Under the pieces are notes generated by a model. That model did not search any database and was not told where the DNA came from. It was given only the letters and a program-made list of their open reading frames with translations. 64,000 bases of DNA from CALFVT01 sp039989855 (GTDB lineage Bacteria; Pseudomonadota; Alphaproteobacteria; Caulobacterales; Maricaulaceae): positions 90,660 through 154,659 of the forward strand of contig JBDXGZ010000017.1 of the NCBI GenBank assembly GCA_039989855.1, in the 5' to 3' direction. A program made the position numbers and the translations under genes. Positions within the stretch are counted from its first letter, which is position 1, and the number at the start of each line of letters is the position of its first letter. Positions 33,511 to 41,262 of this stretch are shown here, in pieces.

Positions 33511-35389
33511 ATATCACCTCCGCCAGCTTTTCGCTTATTCCCTCTACGCGAGCTAAATCATCCTGACTGGCTGATTTAACCCCCTTTGCAGAACCAAAAT
33601 GCGCGAGTAATTCGCGTTTTCGCTTTGTACCTATACCCGCGATACCATCCAAAGGATTTGATTTCATCTGTTTTTTTCGCCGCGCCACGTGTGTTCCAAT
33701 AGCAAAACGATGAGCCTCGTCACGAAGCCTTTGTAGGTAGTAGAGTACAGGGTCACGGGGCGGGAGCATAAAGGACGGGCGGTCGTTCATAAAAAACATC
33801 TCACGACCTGCATTACGGTCGGGCCCTTTGGCAATAGCTACAAGAGTAACACGACCCAAAGCGCCGAGCTCTTCGAGAGTTTCTGTTACGGCCGATAGCT
33901 GTCCTTTGCCGCCGTCAATTAAGATAAGGTCAGGCCAAATGAGCTGTTGGTCCTTGAGGAGACGGGAAAACCGCCTACGAAAAACTTCTCGCATCATGGC
34001 GTAATCATCCCCAGGCTCGGTATCGACGTCCTTGATATTAAACGTACGGTAATCGCGCTTGCTAAAGCCGTTTGAACCGCCAACGATAAAGGCCCCAATC
34101 GCATTTGTACCTTGAATATGGCTATTATCGTAGACCTCTATGCGCTCAGGCGGGCTTTCAAGGTCGAAGGCTTTGGCAACCCCAAGGAGGAGTTTGGCCT
34201 GTGAGGCGGTCTCGGCGCGTTTACGTTCTAAAGCATCTGTCGCGTTTTTAAGTGCCATCTCAATGATGCGCGCTTTTTCACCCCGTTGCGGCTTAAGTAC
34301 AGTGACCTTACGGTCTGCACGTTCCGATAGAGCTAGTTCTAACAAGCCGTGGCTTGGGACGTCATGACTAATGATGATTTGCTTTGGGATGGGGTTATGC
34401 AAGTAAAATTGCGCGATAAAGCTATCGAGGATGTCCTCTTGTTCATCGTCTTTGCTGTGCCGAGGGAAAAAGGCACGTGTGCCCCAGTTTTGTCCAGCAC
34501 GGAAAAAAAACGCCTGAACACAACTCTGTCCGCCCGACGCATGAAGTGCGAGAACATCGGCTTCCGTGAAGGTCTGCGGATTGGTGTCGGCGTGGGTGCT
34601 AACTTTCGCTAGGGCTTGTAGGCGGTCTCTAACCTCGGCGGCTTTCTCAAAGTTCAACGCTTTGGAGGCCTCCATCATTTGGCCTTGCAGATTTTTACGC
34701 AGATCGTTGGAGCGTCCATTGAGGAAGTCAGAGGCTTCATCAATGAGCTTATTATAATCTTCAATTGATATTTCACTTGTACAAGGTGCAGCGCAGCGCT
34801 TGATTTGATGAAGCATACAGGGACGCGTGCGCGCGTCATAAATCGAGTCTGTACAGGTTCTCAGCCGAAAGGCCCGCTGTAACGTATCAAGCGTTCTGTT
34901 CACTGCGCCTGCAGAGGCGAAGGGGCCGTAATAGTCACCTTTGATTTTTCGTGCCCCGCGGTGCTTGGTAATTTGCGCGGCCTCGTGGGTACGCCGCACG
35001 AGAATATAGGGAAAGCTTTTATCATCCCGCAGCAAGATATTATATCGTGGTTTCAAGCGCTTAATCAGGGTTGCTTCAAGTAACAACGCTTCGGCTTCTG
35101 ACGCGGTGGTAACAAATTCCATCTTATGGGTGGCGCGGATCATACGCTGGATACGAATGGGGTGACGCTTATAACTCTTATAAGCAGAGACGCGTTTGAC
35201 GAGGCTTTTGGCTTTGCCCACATAAAGCACGGTGTCTTGATCGTCGATCATGCGGTAAACACCTGGTGCGTCGGGCAAGGTCTTTACATATTCGGCTATA
35301 CGCTCTGGCCCTGATATGACAGGGGCTTCAGCGGCACTATCTTTATTTTGGGCCGCATCGGGAGGGGTATTTTTCTGACTCGTTGACAC
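33488..35389 (-). CDS. uvrC: Excinuclease ABC subunit C
   Basis: A 633-residue nucleotide-excision-repair endonuclease that makes both incisions next to UvrB-bound damage. An N-terminal GIY-YIG nuclease (APGVYRMIDDQDTVLYVGKA) begins near residue 40, a UVR motif (LNFEKAAEVRDRLQAL) near 245, the RNase-H-like C-terminal nuclease with DNSHIQGTNAIGAFIVG and DLILIDGGKGQLS follows, and two helix-hairpin-helix motifs end the protein (LDGIAGIGTKRKRELLAHFG). About 30 disordered residues precede the nuclease domain. It precedes the pgsA-like pair; uvrC-pgsA adjacency is widespread. Confidence 0.97.
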   Translation of the reverse strand: MSTSQKNTPPDAAQNKDSAAEAPVISGPERIAEYVKTLPDAPGVYRMIDDQDTVLYVGKAKSLVKRVSAYKSYKRHPIRIQRMIRATHKMEFVTTASEAEALLLEATLIKRLKPRYNILLRDDKSFPYILVRRTHEAAQITKHRGARKIKGDYYGPFASAGAVNRTLDTLQRAFRLRTCTDSIYDARTRPCMLHQIKRCAAPCTSEISIEDYNKLIDEASDFLNGRSNDLRKNLQGQMMEASKALNFEKAAEVRDRLQALAKVSTHADTNPQTFTEADVLALHASGGQSCVQAFFFRAGQNWGTRAFFPRHSKDDEQEDILDSFIAQFYLHNPIPKQIIISHDVPSHGLLELALSERADRKVTVLKPQRGEKARIIEMALKNATDALERKRAETASQAKLLLGVAKAFDLESPPERIEVYDNSHIQGTNAIGAFIVGGSNGFSKRDYRTFNIKDVDTEPGDDYAMMREVFRRRFSRLLKDQQLIWPDLILIDGGKGQLSAVTETLEELGALGRVTLVAIAKGPDRNAGREMFFMNDRPSFMLPPRDPVLYYLQRLRDEAHRFAIGTHVARRKKQMKSNPLDGIAGIGTKRKRELLAHFGSAKGVKSASQDDLARVEGISEKLAEVIYDYFNTE

Positions 35390-35454
35390 GGGCAGACTCT
35401 AGGCGGTTGAGCCTAGAGATCAAGGGCGGGTTTCTTTAGTCACGTAACTTTGGC

Positions 35455-35868
35455 TTAGGCGTCGCGGCGTCTGATGATTTCAACACCCGCTAGGTCAGCC
35501 GTATCGAGGGCTTGCGGTTTGGCGATGCGAACGGCGCAAGCCTGCACGCGGGGGTCAGCGGAGAGCGCCCATGTGGCAATTCGGTCTGCTAAGGTTTCAA
35601 CGAGCTGAACATGGGTTTCAAGCGCGATGGAGGTGGCCGTTTCTGCGACCAGCCCGTAATCAAGCGTTTCATGCAAGCGGTCATCTTTCGGCGGGGCCAT
35701 ATTTCCCATATCAAGTTCGATATCTATTATGATCGGCTGTCGGCGCTCATATTCATGTGGGTGAACGCCGATGAACGCTTCGATCTTTAGCCCTCGGACA
35801 AATATCCGCATATCCGGTTGAGAGGGCGTTTCGCCACGAAAGAGACGGAAAATAGATTTCTTAGCCAT
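35455..35868 (-). CDS. folB: Dihydroneopterin aldolase
   Basis: A 137-residue enzyme of the FolB family that cleaves (or epimerises) 7,8-dihydroneopterin in folate synthesis. The N-terminal core reads VRGLKIEAFIGVHPHEYERRQP with the substrate-binding Glu, followed by LDYGLVAETA and the LVETLADRIATWAL helix. The first 18 residues are an extension beyond the usual start. It begins exactly after the stop of the SDR gene with no spacer, and together with the SDR and PTPS genes forms a pterin-related operon; folE, the pathway entry enzyme, is encoded at 57.8 kb. Confidence 0.92.
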   Translation of the reverse strand: MAKKSIFRLFRGETPSQPDMRIFVRGLKIEAFIGVHPHEYERRQPIIIDIELDMGNMAPPKDDRLHETLDYGLVAETATSIALETHVQLVETLADRIATWALSADPRVQACAVRIAKPQALDTADLAGVEIIRRRDA

Positions 35869-36642
35869 TTAGATGGCTCCCTTCGCTGTCGCAGAGAGAA
35901 TGTCTTGCGTCTGCCAATTTAAGTGCTGTCCGCTATCAACCGCGATCATTTGCCCGGTGACGCTCTTCGCGCCGAGGAGATAACGAACGCCTGCTAGAAT
36001 ATCCTCAGGCGGTGAGGGACGCTCCAGTAAGGTATGCTGCGCTTCTTTTAGGAACATCTCTTCATCTTGCCCCGTATTTTTAAGCGTTGGCCCGGGACCA
36101 ATACCGTTAACCCTGACATGCGGTGCAAAAGCTTGAGCGAGGGTTTTCGTGCTGCTATAAAGAGCAGCTTTCGCGAGGGTATAGCTGAAATAGGTCGGGT
36201 TTGGTTTTAGCACCCTTTGGTCGATCATATTGATAATCACACCGTCTGTATCTTTCGGGCACTGCGCAGCAAAATCCCGTGACAGCATCACAGGCGCACG
36301 TAGATTAACGTCCATATGGTGATCAAACATCGCGTCCGTCACGCTTTGGGCTGTGTCGGGTGAAAAGGTCGAGGCATTGTTGATTAGGGCGGTTAAAGAG
36401 CAGCCCAATACTTTGGTCGCTTTCGCTATCAGGGCTCCCACATCAGCCTGAGACGTGAGGTTACCTTGGACATTAACGGCTTTACCACCTGCGTCTATGA
36501 TCTCGTTGCAAAGCGCCTCAGCTGGGGATTGTGATTGGTTGTAATGGACACAGACTGTCCAACCATCCTGTGCAAGACCTCGTGCGAATACGGCGCCTAT
36601 ACGCGCGGCTCCGCCTGTTATAAGAATCGTTTTTGTTGTCAT
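35869..36642 (-). CDS. SDR oxidoreductase, pteridine reductase (FolM/PTR1)-like
   Basis: A 257-residue short-chain dehydrogenase/reductase. The cofactor loop is TGGAARIGAVFARGL near the N-terminus, NNAS is at about residue 88, and the active site has the Tyr-x3-Lys pair in YTLAKAALYSS. The TGGAxRIG loop and the RVNGIGPGP stretch are typical of FolM/PTR1-type pteridine reductases, and its place between folB and a PTPS gene supports action on dihydropterins such as dihydromonapterin. Exact substrate is inferred. It overlaps the PTPS gene by four bases. Confidence 0.82.
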   Translation of the reverse strand: MTTKTILITGGAARIGAVFARGLAQDGWTVCVHYNQSQSPAEALCNEIIDAGGKAVNVQGNLTSQADVGALIAKATKVLGCSLTALINNASTFSPDTAQSVTDAMFDHHMDVNLRAPVMLSRDFAAQCPKDTDGVIINMIDQRVLKPNPTYFSYTLAKAALYSSTKTLAQAFAPHVRVNGIGPGPTLKNTGQDEEMFLKEAQHTLLERPSPPEDILAGVRYLLGAKSVTGQMIAVDSGQHLNWQTQDILSATAKGAI

Positions 36643-37022
36643 GATGATGTCTTATGAGGTTTCAATTTAGCGCGCGCGCGCTCCCCGCAGGACGGACGTC
36701 CGACTTCAACGCAGACAAGACCGGGGAGGCGTGGCTCAAGCCGTTCAAAAATCCACATGGCGATTTGTTCTAGCGCAGGTGCAGAAAGACCCTCCACGTC
36801 ATTTAACAGAACATGGTCAAGCGGCGTTATGACCTCTTTTATGATGAGGTCAATCTTCCAAAGGTCACGAATCCACCCCTTTTCTTCTTGGGGGTCACCT
36901 TCAATGCGCACAGTTCCTTTGAACGAATGGCCATGGACTTGTTTGAACAAATCATTGGCGTCCGCATGCCCAAAATGGTGAGCGGCTTCAAACTGGAAGT
37001 CTTTTTCAATTTCGATAATCAT
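36639..37022 (-). CDS. 6-pyruvoyl-tetrahydropterin synthase family protein lacking the usual catalytic Cys
   Basis: A 127-residue T-fold protein resembling QueD/PTPS. Zinc ligands His15, His30 and His32 are present (FEAAHHFGHAD and VHGHSFKG), as is LDHVLLND with the catalytic Asp-His pair and a Glu towards the C-terminus. The catalytic cysteine that in QueD lies four residues before HGH is replaced by Phe26 (LFKQVHGH). The gene leads PTPS-SDR-folB, so a pterin role is more likely than queuosine synthesis, but the reaction cannot be stated. Loss of this cysteine is known in PTPS variants such as those substituting for FolB, though those carry Glu. Confidence 0.85.
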   Translation of the reverse strand: MIIEIEKDFQFEAAHHFGHADANDLFKQVHGHSFKGTVRIEGDPQEEKGWIRDLWKIDLIIKEVITPLDHVLLNDVEGLSAPALEQIAMWIFERLEPRLPGLVCVEVGRPSCGERARAKLKPHKTSS

Positions 37023-37039
37023 GGTGGCGCTGTGTAGAC

Positions 37040-38008
37040 CTAAATGACGCCTCGTACAAGCGCGGCAAGGTAAAGTACATAAAGGGACACAAATATAATG
37101 CCCGTTTTCTTACCAATCGGCATACGGCGTAGAATGATCACAAATAAAGCGATCATCGCCGCCAACATAATCCAAATATCAAACACAAGAAGCTGGCTTT
37201 CAATAACCACAGGGCCTGTTAGCGCGGCAGCACCGCCCACAGCGAAAATATTAAACACGTTGGAGCCAAGTACATTGCCAATCGCGACTTCGGTTTGGCC
37301 ACGGTAAGCGGATATGACAACAGTGGTGACTTCTGGGAGGGATGTCCCAATAGCGACAATCGTTAGACCAATGATAGTTTCTGAGACGCCAAAACCGACA
37401 GCAATCGCACTAGCATGTTCGACAATCATGTTGCCGCCGACAGCAAGGCCAACAAACCCAACGATCATAAAGGCCGCAGACTTCCACACTTGCGTTGGTA
37501 GTCCGTCTTCACCTTCTTCTATTTCTGTCATCTCGCTAAGGATAGGGTCTTCGATACCAGATTTAGCAAGACGGAACATCCAAATGAGATAGATTAAGAT
37601 ACCTGCAAAAAGAATTGCGCCCTGCCACGTCTCAAGCGGCGTGTGTAAAAGTGCGAGGCCAATAAAAAGGGCGGTCGCGAATAGAGCGACAAAAGCGTTA
37701 CGGCCAACACCCGCCATATTTGTCGGAACCGCCATGATCAATGCAGGTGCGCCAAGGGCGAGGAACACATTGGCAATGTTAGAGCCGATAATGTTACCCG
37801 CGGCGAGTTCACTGGTACCGTTCATCACAGCTTGGATAGAGACAAAAAGCTCGGGTGCGGATGTTCCGAAGGCAACAATCGTGAGGCCGACAATAAGAGC
37901 TGGTATGCCCCAATGACGCGCAAGCGCTGCTGCACCGCGAACCATCCAGTCGCCAGCTATTATCAGGATAATGATCCCAACAAGGAGTAACAATGCGCTT
38001 ATAGCCAC
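37040..38008 (-). CDS. Sodium/calcium exchanger family protein (YrbG-like)
   Basis: A 322-residue inner-membrane cation/Ca2+ exchanger with about ten hydrophobic segments in two inverted halves. Both alpha repeats are clear: AFGTSAPELFVSI with GNIIGSNIANVFLALG in the first half, and AIGTSLPEVTTVV with GNVLGSNVFNIFAVGG in the second. An acidic cytoplasmic loop (EMTEIEEGEDG) separates them. It lies 17 bases before the PTPS gene on the same strand and 12 bases after a tiny membrane-protein gene, but no functional link to pterins is evident. Confidence 0.92.
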   Translation of the reverse strand: MAISALLLLVGIIILIIAGDWMVRGAAALARHWGIPALIVGLTIVAFGTSAPELFVSIQAVMNGTSELAAGNIIGSNIANVFLALGAPALIMAVPTNMAGVGRNAFVALFATALFIGLALLHTPLETWQGAILFAGILIYLIWMFRLAKSGIEDPILSEMTEIEEGEDGLPTQVWKSAAFMIVGFVGLAVGGNMIVEHASAIAVGFGVSETIIGLTIVAIGTSLPEVTTVVISAYRGQTEVAIGNVLGSNVFNIFAVGGAAALTGPVVIESQLLVFDIWIMLAAMIALFVIILRRMPIGKKTGIIFVSLYVLYLAALVRGVI

Positions 38009-38020
38009 TTAAATAAAGAC

Positions 38021-38152
38021 TTAGTCGAAGCGTTTAAAGTCGAGATAATTCAACCCGCCAAAGATAACCGCGATGAGTAAGAATGCAAAAAGTGCAGGGT
38101 TGATTGGGACACCAAAAACAGCGAATCCACCAGATGCGATAATACCGAACAT
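38021..38152 (-). CDS. Small single-pass membrane protein (43 aa)
   Basis: The frame is open for 134 codons, but the upstream part looks non-coding; ATG at 38152 has AGAGG five bases upstream and gives a 43-residue peptide, MFGIIASGGFAVFGV followed by a hydrophobic stretch and a short polar end (LDFKRFD). It would form one or two short membrane segments. It lies 12 bases before the exchanger gene on the same strand and may be co-transcribed. A hairpin followed by a T run on the opposite strand lies just upstream. No family was recognised. Confidence 0.5.
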   Translation of the reverse strand: MFGIIASGGFAVFGVPINPALFAFLLIAVIFGGLNYLDFKRFD

Positions 38153-38406
38153 AATAACCTCTATGCTACCAGCCGATGAGTCGCTGGCTTTAAGTGTTTT
38201 TTTTTGATCTATATAGGGGAAAAACGGGCAGGCCAAGCGTTTAACACAAGTTTCAATCTTTGTTTTACATATGGCCAGACATTTAGGCATGATGAGTGCG
38301 AACAAAATATTTGGGTGGTTTATTGATCCTGCTGGACTTAAGATAGAGTTATGGCAAGAAAAGATATGAAAACGTCTCACGTGAGTCGATATAAAAAGGA
38401 GAGAAT

Positions 38407-38856
38407 ATTTTTGGTTTAATTCCATTTGCGAAAGCTGCAGGTCGTGGCTTAGGAAAAATATTTAAAGGTCGTGAAGCGAAAGAAGCGCTTGAAAAAGAAG
38501 TCGATGACCTTGGCCTTGATAAGACAGGCGTTGATATTGACGTAGACGACGAGGGCAAAGTGACAGTGTCAGGCGAAGCGGTTTCGCAGGAAATGAAAGA
38601 GAAGATCATTCTCGCGGTGGGCAATGTCGAAGGTGTCGGCGGCGTCGAAGATAAAGCCGCTGCGGGTGTTGGCGGCCGCGAGTCGCGTTTCCATACGGTT
38701 GCGTCGGGCGATAGCTTGTCCGCGATTTCCAAAACCTATTACGGCACATGGAAACTCTATCCAGAAATCTTCGAAGCCAATAAACCAATGCTAAGCGACC
38801 CTGATAAAATCTATCCGGGGCAAGTGCTGCGCATTCCCGATATTAAAACGGCGTAG
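38407..38856 (+). CDS. BON and LysM domain protein (YgaU/Kbp-like), probable ATT start
   Basis: The complete reading frame runs from 38395 to 38856 and includes GLIPFAKAAGRGLGKIF, then a BON domain (VDIDVDDEGKVTVSGEA, ILAVGNVEGVGGVED), then a C-terminal LysM (FHTVASGDSLSAISKTYYG ... IFEANKPML ... YPGQVLRIP). No ATG, GTG or TTG is available before the BON region, but an ATT at 38407 has AAGGAG exactly five bases upstream and gives 149 residues, the same length as E. coli YgaU (Kbp), whose start it resembles. Kbp is a soluble K+-binding protein; the orthologous function is inferred. A start at the internal ATG 38560 would cut away half of the BON domain. Confidence 0.8.
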   Translation: MFGLIPFAKAAGRGLGKIFKGREAKEALEKEVDDLGLDKTGVDIDVDDEGKVTVSGEAVSQEMKEKIILAVGNVEGVGGVEDKAAAGVGGRESRFHTVASGDSLSAISKTYYGTWKLYPEIFEANKPMLSDPDKIYPGQVLRIPDIKTA

Positions 38857-39129
38857 AGCGGTTCCCAAAAGACAGGAGCCGGTCGTTACGGAGAGAGACG
38901 TAAGGACACAGGCTCCTGCTGCGTGATTCTGTGATTTGTAATTCCTGTCAGACCAATTAGGTGTCTGGCAGGACGGCACACAGAGGGAACGCACGCATAT
39001 GTCCTTGTAGACATTGGGATTGAACTCGGCCTGAATGCAGCTTTTATCTGGCGTTCAGGTGAATTGACTTTTTGTAATGAAAATACGCCTATCGTGACCA
39101 CAATCACGTGGAGCAAGAATAAAAAAGGT
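38857..39129. other. Gene-free stretch with two hairpins
   Basis: Between the LysM gene and the lipoprotein gene. Two strong inverted repeats are visible: CAGGAGCC (38873-38880) with GGCTCCTG (38911-38918), enclosing an inner TTACG/CGTAA stem with a GAGAGAGA loop; and a 10-bp stem at 38944-38972 around the loop CAATTAGG. Neither is followed by a T run, so they are not classic terminators. TTGACT at 39064 could be a -35 element for the lipoprotein gene, but no good -10 accompanies it. Confidence 0.45.
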
Positions 39130-39186
39130 TACCTTTCAAGGGTGTGGATAATCCCACTTCAATCACCCTGAAGTACTTGAAAGGTA
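39130..39186 (+). promoter_or_regulatory. Inverted repeat overlapping the ribosome binding site of the 39.2 kb lipoprotein gene
   Basis: A perfect 11-bp inverted repeat, TACCTTTCAAG (39130-39140) and CTTGAAAGGTA (39176-39186), with a further inner GGGTG/CACCC pair. The right arm contains the AAAGGT Shine-Dalgarno of the gene starting at ATG 39192. If transcription begins upstream of 39130, the mRNA hairpin would hide the ribosome binding site. It could alternatively be a DNA operator. Confidence 0.55.
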
Positions 39187-39191
39187 GCTTT

Positions 39192-40589
39192 ATGAAAAGG
39201 TCTGTTGTTTTTACTTCTGCTGTGTGCATGACCGCCTGCGGTACCATACCAAATATACAACCGCATTTTCAACATACAGCGGTTCATTTTAATAAGGTAG
39301 CCTCGGATACTAATAACGAGCTCATTTTACTGAATATCTTGCGAGCTAAGAATAGACAGCCGCTTTATTATTCAACAATATCTGAATTGCGAGGCGTGCT
39401 AAGCTATGGTGGTAGTGTTGGTGTTGGTTCAACACTTAATTCGCAAGGCTTATCAAGCTCAGCAGCTCAGTTTTCACGTCCTAATATTGCGGACACTATT
39501 ACGGAGACTACATCCCGTGGGCTAGATGTATTTACGCCTAACGCGGCAATAAATGTTTCAAGCAATCCTAGCTTTAATTATGAAATTCTCGACACTCAGG
39601 AGTTTTACAGAGGCATCACAACTTCTATTCCTACCGAAATTGTTGCAAATTATCTTGAACAAGGATGGGGTGATCAATTACTAGCGGCGCTTTTAATTGA
39701 GAATGTGACTTTCAACTTTCAAGTGGTTGAGATGAACTCGAATGGTTCATATGTGGTTAAAGAAGATAATGTTGGAAATTTAGAGATTGTTGTTAAAGAT
39801 TTGACAAATAACTCATCCGACATAAGTGAAAAAGGTTTTGGTCATTTGATAAAGTGTACTCAACTATCACCTACCACAAACTCAGGCACAACAAATATCG
39901 ACGTTAACTTGCCTGCAGACTTTAATTCATTTGAAGGGCTGTCAGGTTTGTCTAGCGGAAATTGGGAAATTAAAAGCCAGAAAATAAAACATACTAGCAG
40001 TAGCTCAAAAACAATTCGTTTGGAGTATAAAGAAGCAGACGATAGCTGTAAAACTTTTGAATATTTAACCACTCAACCATTGGTAAGAACCGATAAAGAA
40101 ATTGATTTTTCAGAGATTGATGGAATGTTTGAAAATATGATTAATGCAGGTTTTAAAGGCCGTGTTAATAAACTTAGTGGTGATCTTAAATATCGAGTCA
40201 TACCGCAATTTCGTCTACGGTCTACGCAAAGTATGATATATTTCATTGGGGAATATCTAAGACAATTAGATGAATTTGAAGCGGATGGTTCAATGAATAA
40301 AACTGGACCCTATGCCATCAATAACCTCTGTTTGTTCCAAACATCAAAACAACGAGTAAAAAATAATTTTATATCTGCTGAATTGGGTGATGAGAAGGTG
40401 TATATTCCTGCATATAAGGCTAACAATAGTCCAACAGTGCTAACCCTATCCTGTAACCCAAAGGACTATTCCAATGGTGCAGGAAATAAAAATATTTATA
40501 ATACCATGGCATTCATCAATCAGATGATTAATCTACAAAAAAGTGCTGAGAATAGGCCGCGAACTATAACTGTGAACACAGTGCCCTAG
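39192..40589 (+). CDS. Predicted lipoprotein of unknown function, A/T-rich gene
   Basis: A 465-residue protein. The start at 39192 gives a signal peptide MKRSVVFTSAVCMTAC with Cys16 as the likely lipobox cysteine (MTAC), better than the longer frame from 39144. Residues about 40-75 contain NELILLNILRAKNRQPLYYS, which recalls a widespread uncharacterised family of proteobacterial lipoproteins; the rest is polar, rich in Asn, Ser and Thr, with no membrane helix. The gene is visibly richer in A/T than its neighbours and uses many A- and T-ending codons, suggesting recent acquisition. It stands alone, with a hairpin over its ribosome binding site. Confidence 0.75.
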   Translation: MKRSVVFTSAVCMTACGTIPNIQPHFQHTAVHFNKVASDTNNELILLNILRAKNRQPLYYSTISELRGVLSYGGSVGVGSTLNSQGLSSSAAQFSRPNIADTITETTSRGLDVFTPNAAINVSSNPSFNYEILDTQEFYRGITTSIPTEIVANYLEQGWGDQLLAALLIENVTFNFQVVEMNSNGSYVVKEDNVGNLEIVVKDLTNNSSDISEKGFGHLIKCTQLSPTTNSGTTNIDVNLPADFNSFEGLSGLSSGNWEIKSQKIKHTSSSSKTIRLEYKEADDSCKTFEYLTTQPLVRTDKEIDFSEIDGMFENMINAGFKGRVNKLSGDLKYRVIPQFRLRSTQSMIYFIGEYLRQLDEFEADGSMNKTGPYAINNLCLFQTSKQRVKNNFISAELGDEKVYIPAYKANNSPTVLTLSCNPKDYSNGAGNKNIYNTMAFINQMINLQKSAENRPRTITVNTVP

Positions 40590-40590
40590 A

Positions 40591-41262
40591 TCATGAAACC
40601 TTATCAACCCAAAGCGGATGTTTGCTCATGATGGATTTAAACAGATCACTCGCGAGGTGACCTTCGAGCCATTTATGTGTCTTTGGGTACGGCGGTGTGT
40701 TCACTGTGTCGCCGTCTACGGTACTGACCTTTGGCCCGTCCCACCATGCGCGGTCTGTGTTGGCGAATTGGCGTATAAAAGGGAAGATGGTCATATCGGC
40801 GAGGCCGCGCGTCTCGCCGGCTAAAAATAGCGAACTGCTGAGGCGGGTTTCCAGTTTTGCAATATATTCTTCGGCGGCGGCGCGGTGGCTGGGGTCAAAA
40901 TCGCCCCGCTTGGCATCTTCCGAGTAGCGGCTGGCATATTTATAACGGTCGAGGTGGTGTTTAAACGGGCCGTCATTATCGGCGATCATTTGCTGGCTCG
41001 CCGCGTCGAGGCCTTTCAGCCAACCCTCAGGGTCATTTTGGCCAAGGGCGTAATGGACAAGATCAATACTCTCCTCAATCACCTCACCTTGCTCCGTGAC
41101 GAAGACGGGAACCGTTCCCTTTGGGGAGTAGCCTAACATAGAGGCAGGCTTATCGCGCAGGATAATCTCGCGGTGCTCAAACGGCAGTCCCGACATGGCC
41201 AAAGCCATTCGCCCTCGCATGGCATAGGGGCAGCGCCGAAAGGAATAGAGCAGGGCGGTCAC
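40591..41262 (-). CDS. Glutathione S-transferase family protein
   Basis: A 223-residue protein with an N-terminal thioredoxin-like GST domain and an all-helical C-terminal domain. The N-terminus LYSFRRCPYAMRGRMAL has a CPYA active-site motif, as in glutaredoxin-2-like and omega-type GSTs, and GTVPVFV with EESIDL forms the glutathione-binding part. Such Cys-type GSTs usually carry thiol-transferase rather than conjugation activity. The start is GTG and shares one base with the TAG of trhO, so the two are co-transcribed. Specific substrate unknown. Confidence 0.85.
   Translation of the reverse strand: MTALLYSFRRCPYAMRGRMALAMSGLPFEHREIILRDKPASMLGYSPKGTVPVFVTEQGEVIEESIDLVHYALGQNDPEGWLKGLDAASQQMIADNDGPFKHHLDRYKYASRYSEDAKRGDFDPSHRAAAEEYIAKLETRLSSSLFLAGETRGLADMTIFPFIRQFANTDRAWWDGPKVSTVDGDTVNTPPYPKTHKWLEGHLASDLFKSIMSKHPLWVDKVS

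Noticed and set aside
38153..38425. N-terminal extension of the 43-codon membrane peptide frame
   Set aside because: The extension lacks protein-like features and runs across a hairpin and T run, whereas the internal ATG has a good ribosome binding site.
38349..38732. 127-codon minus-strand frame
   Set aside because: Antisense to the BON-LysM gene; Ser/Pro/Thr-rich shadow.
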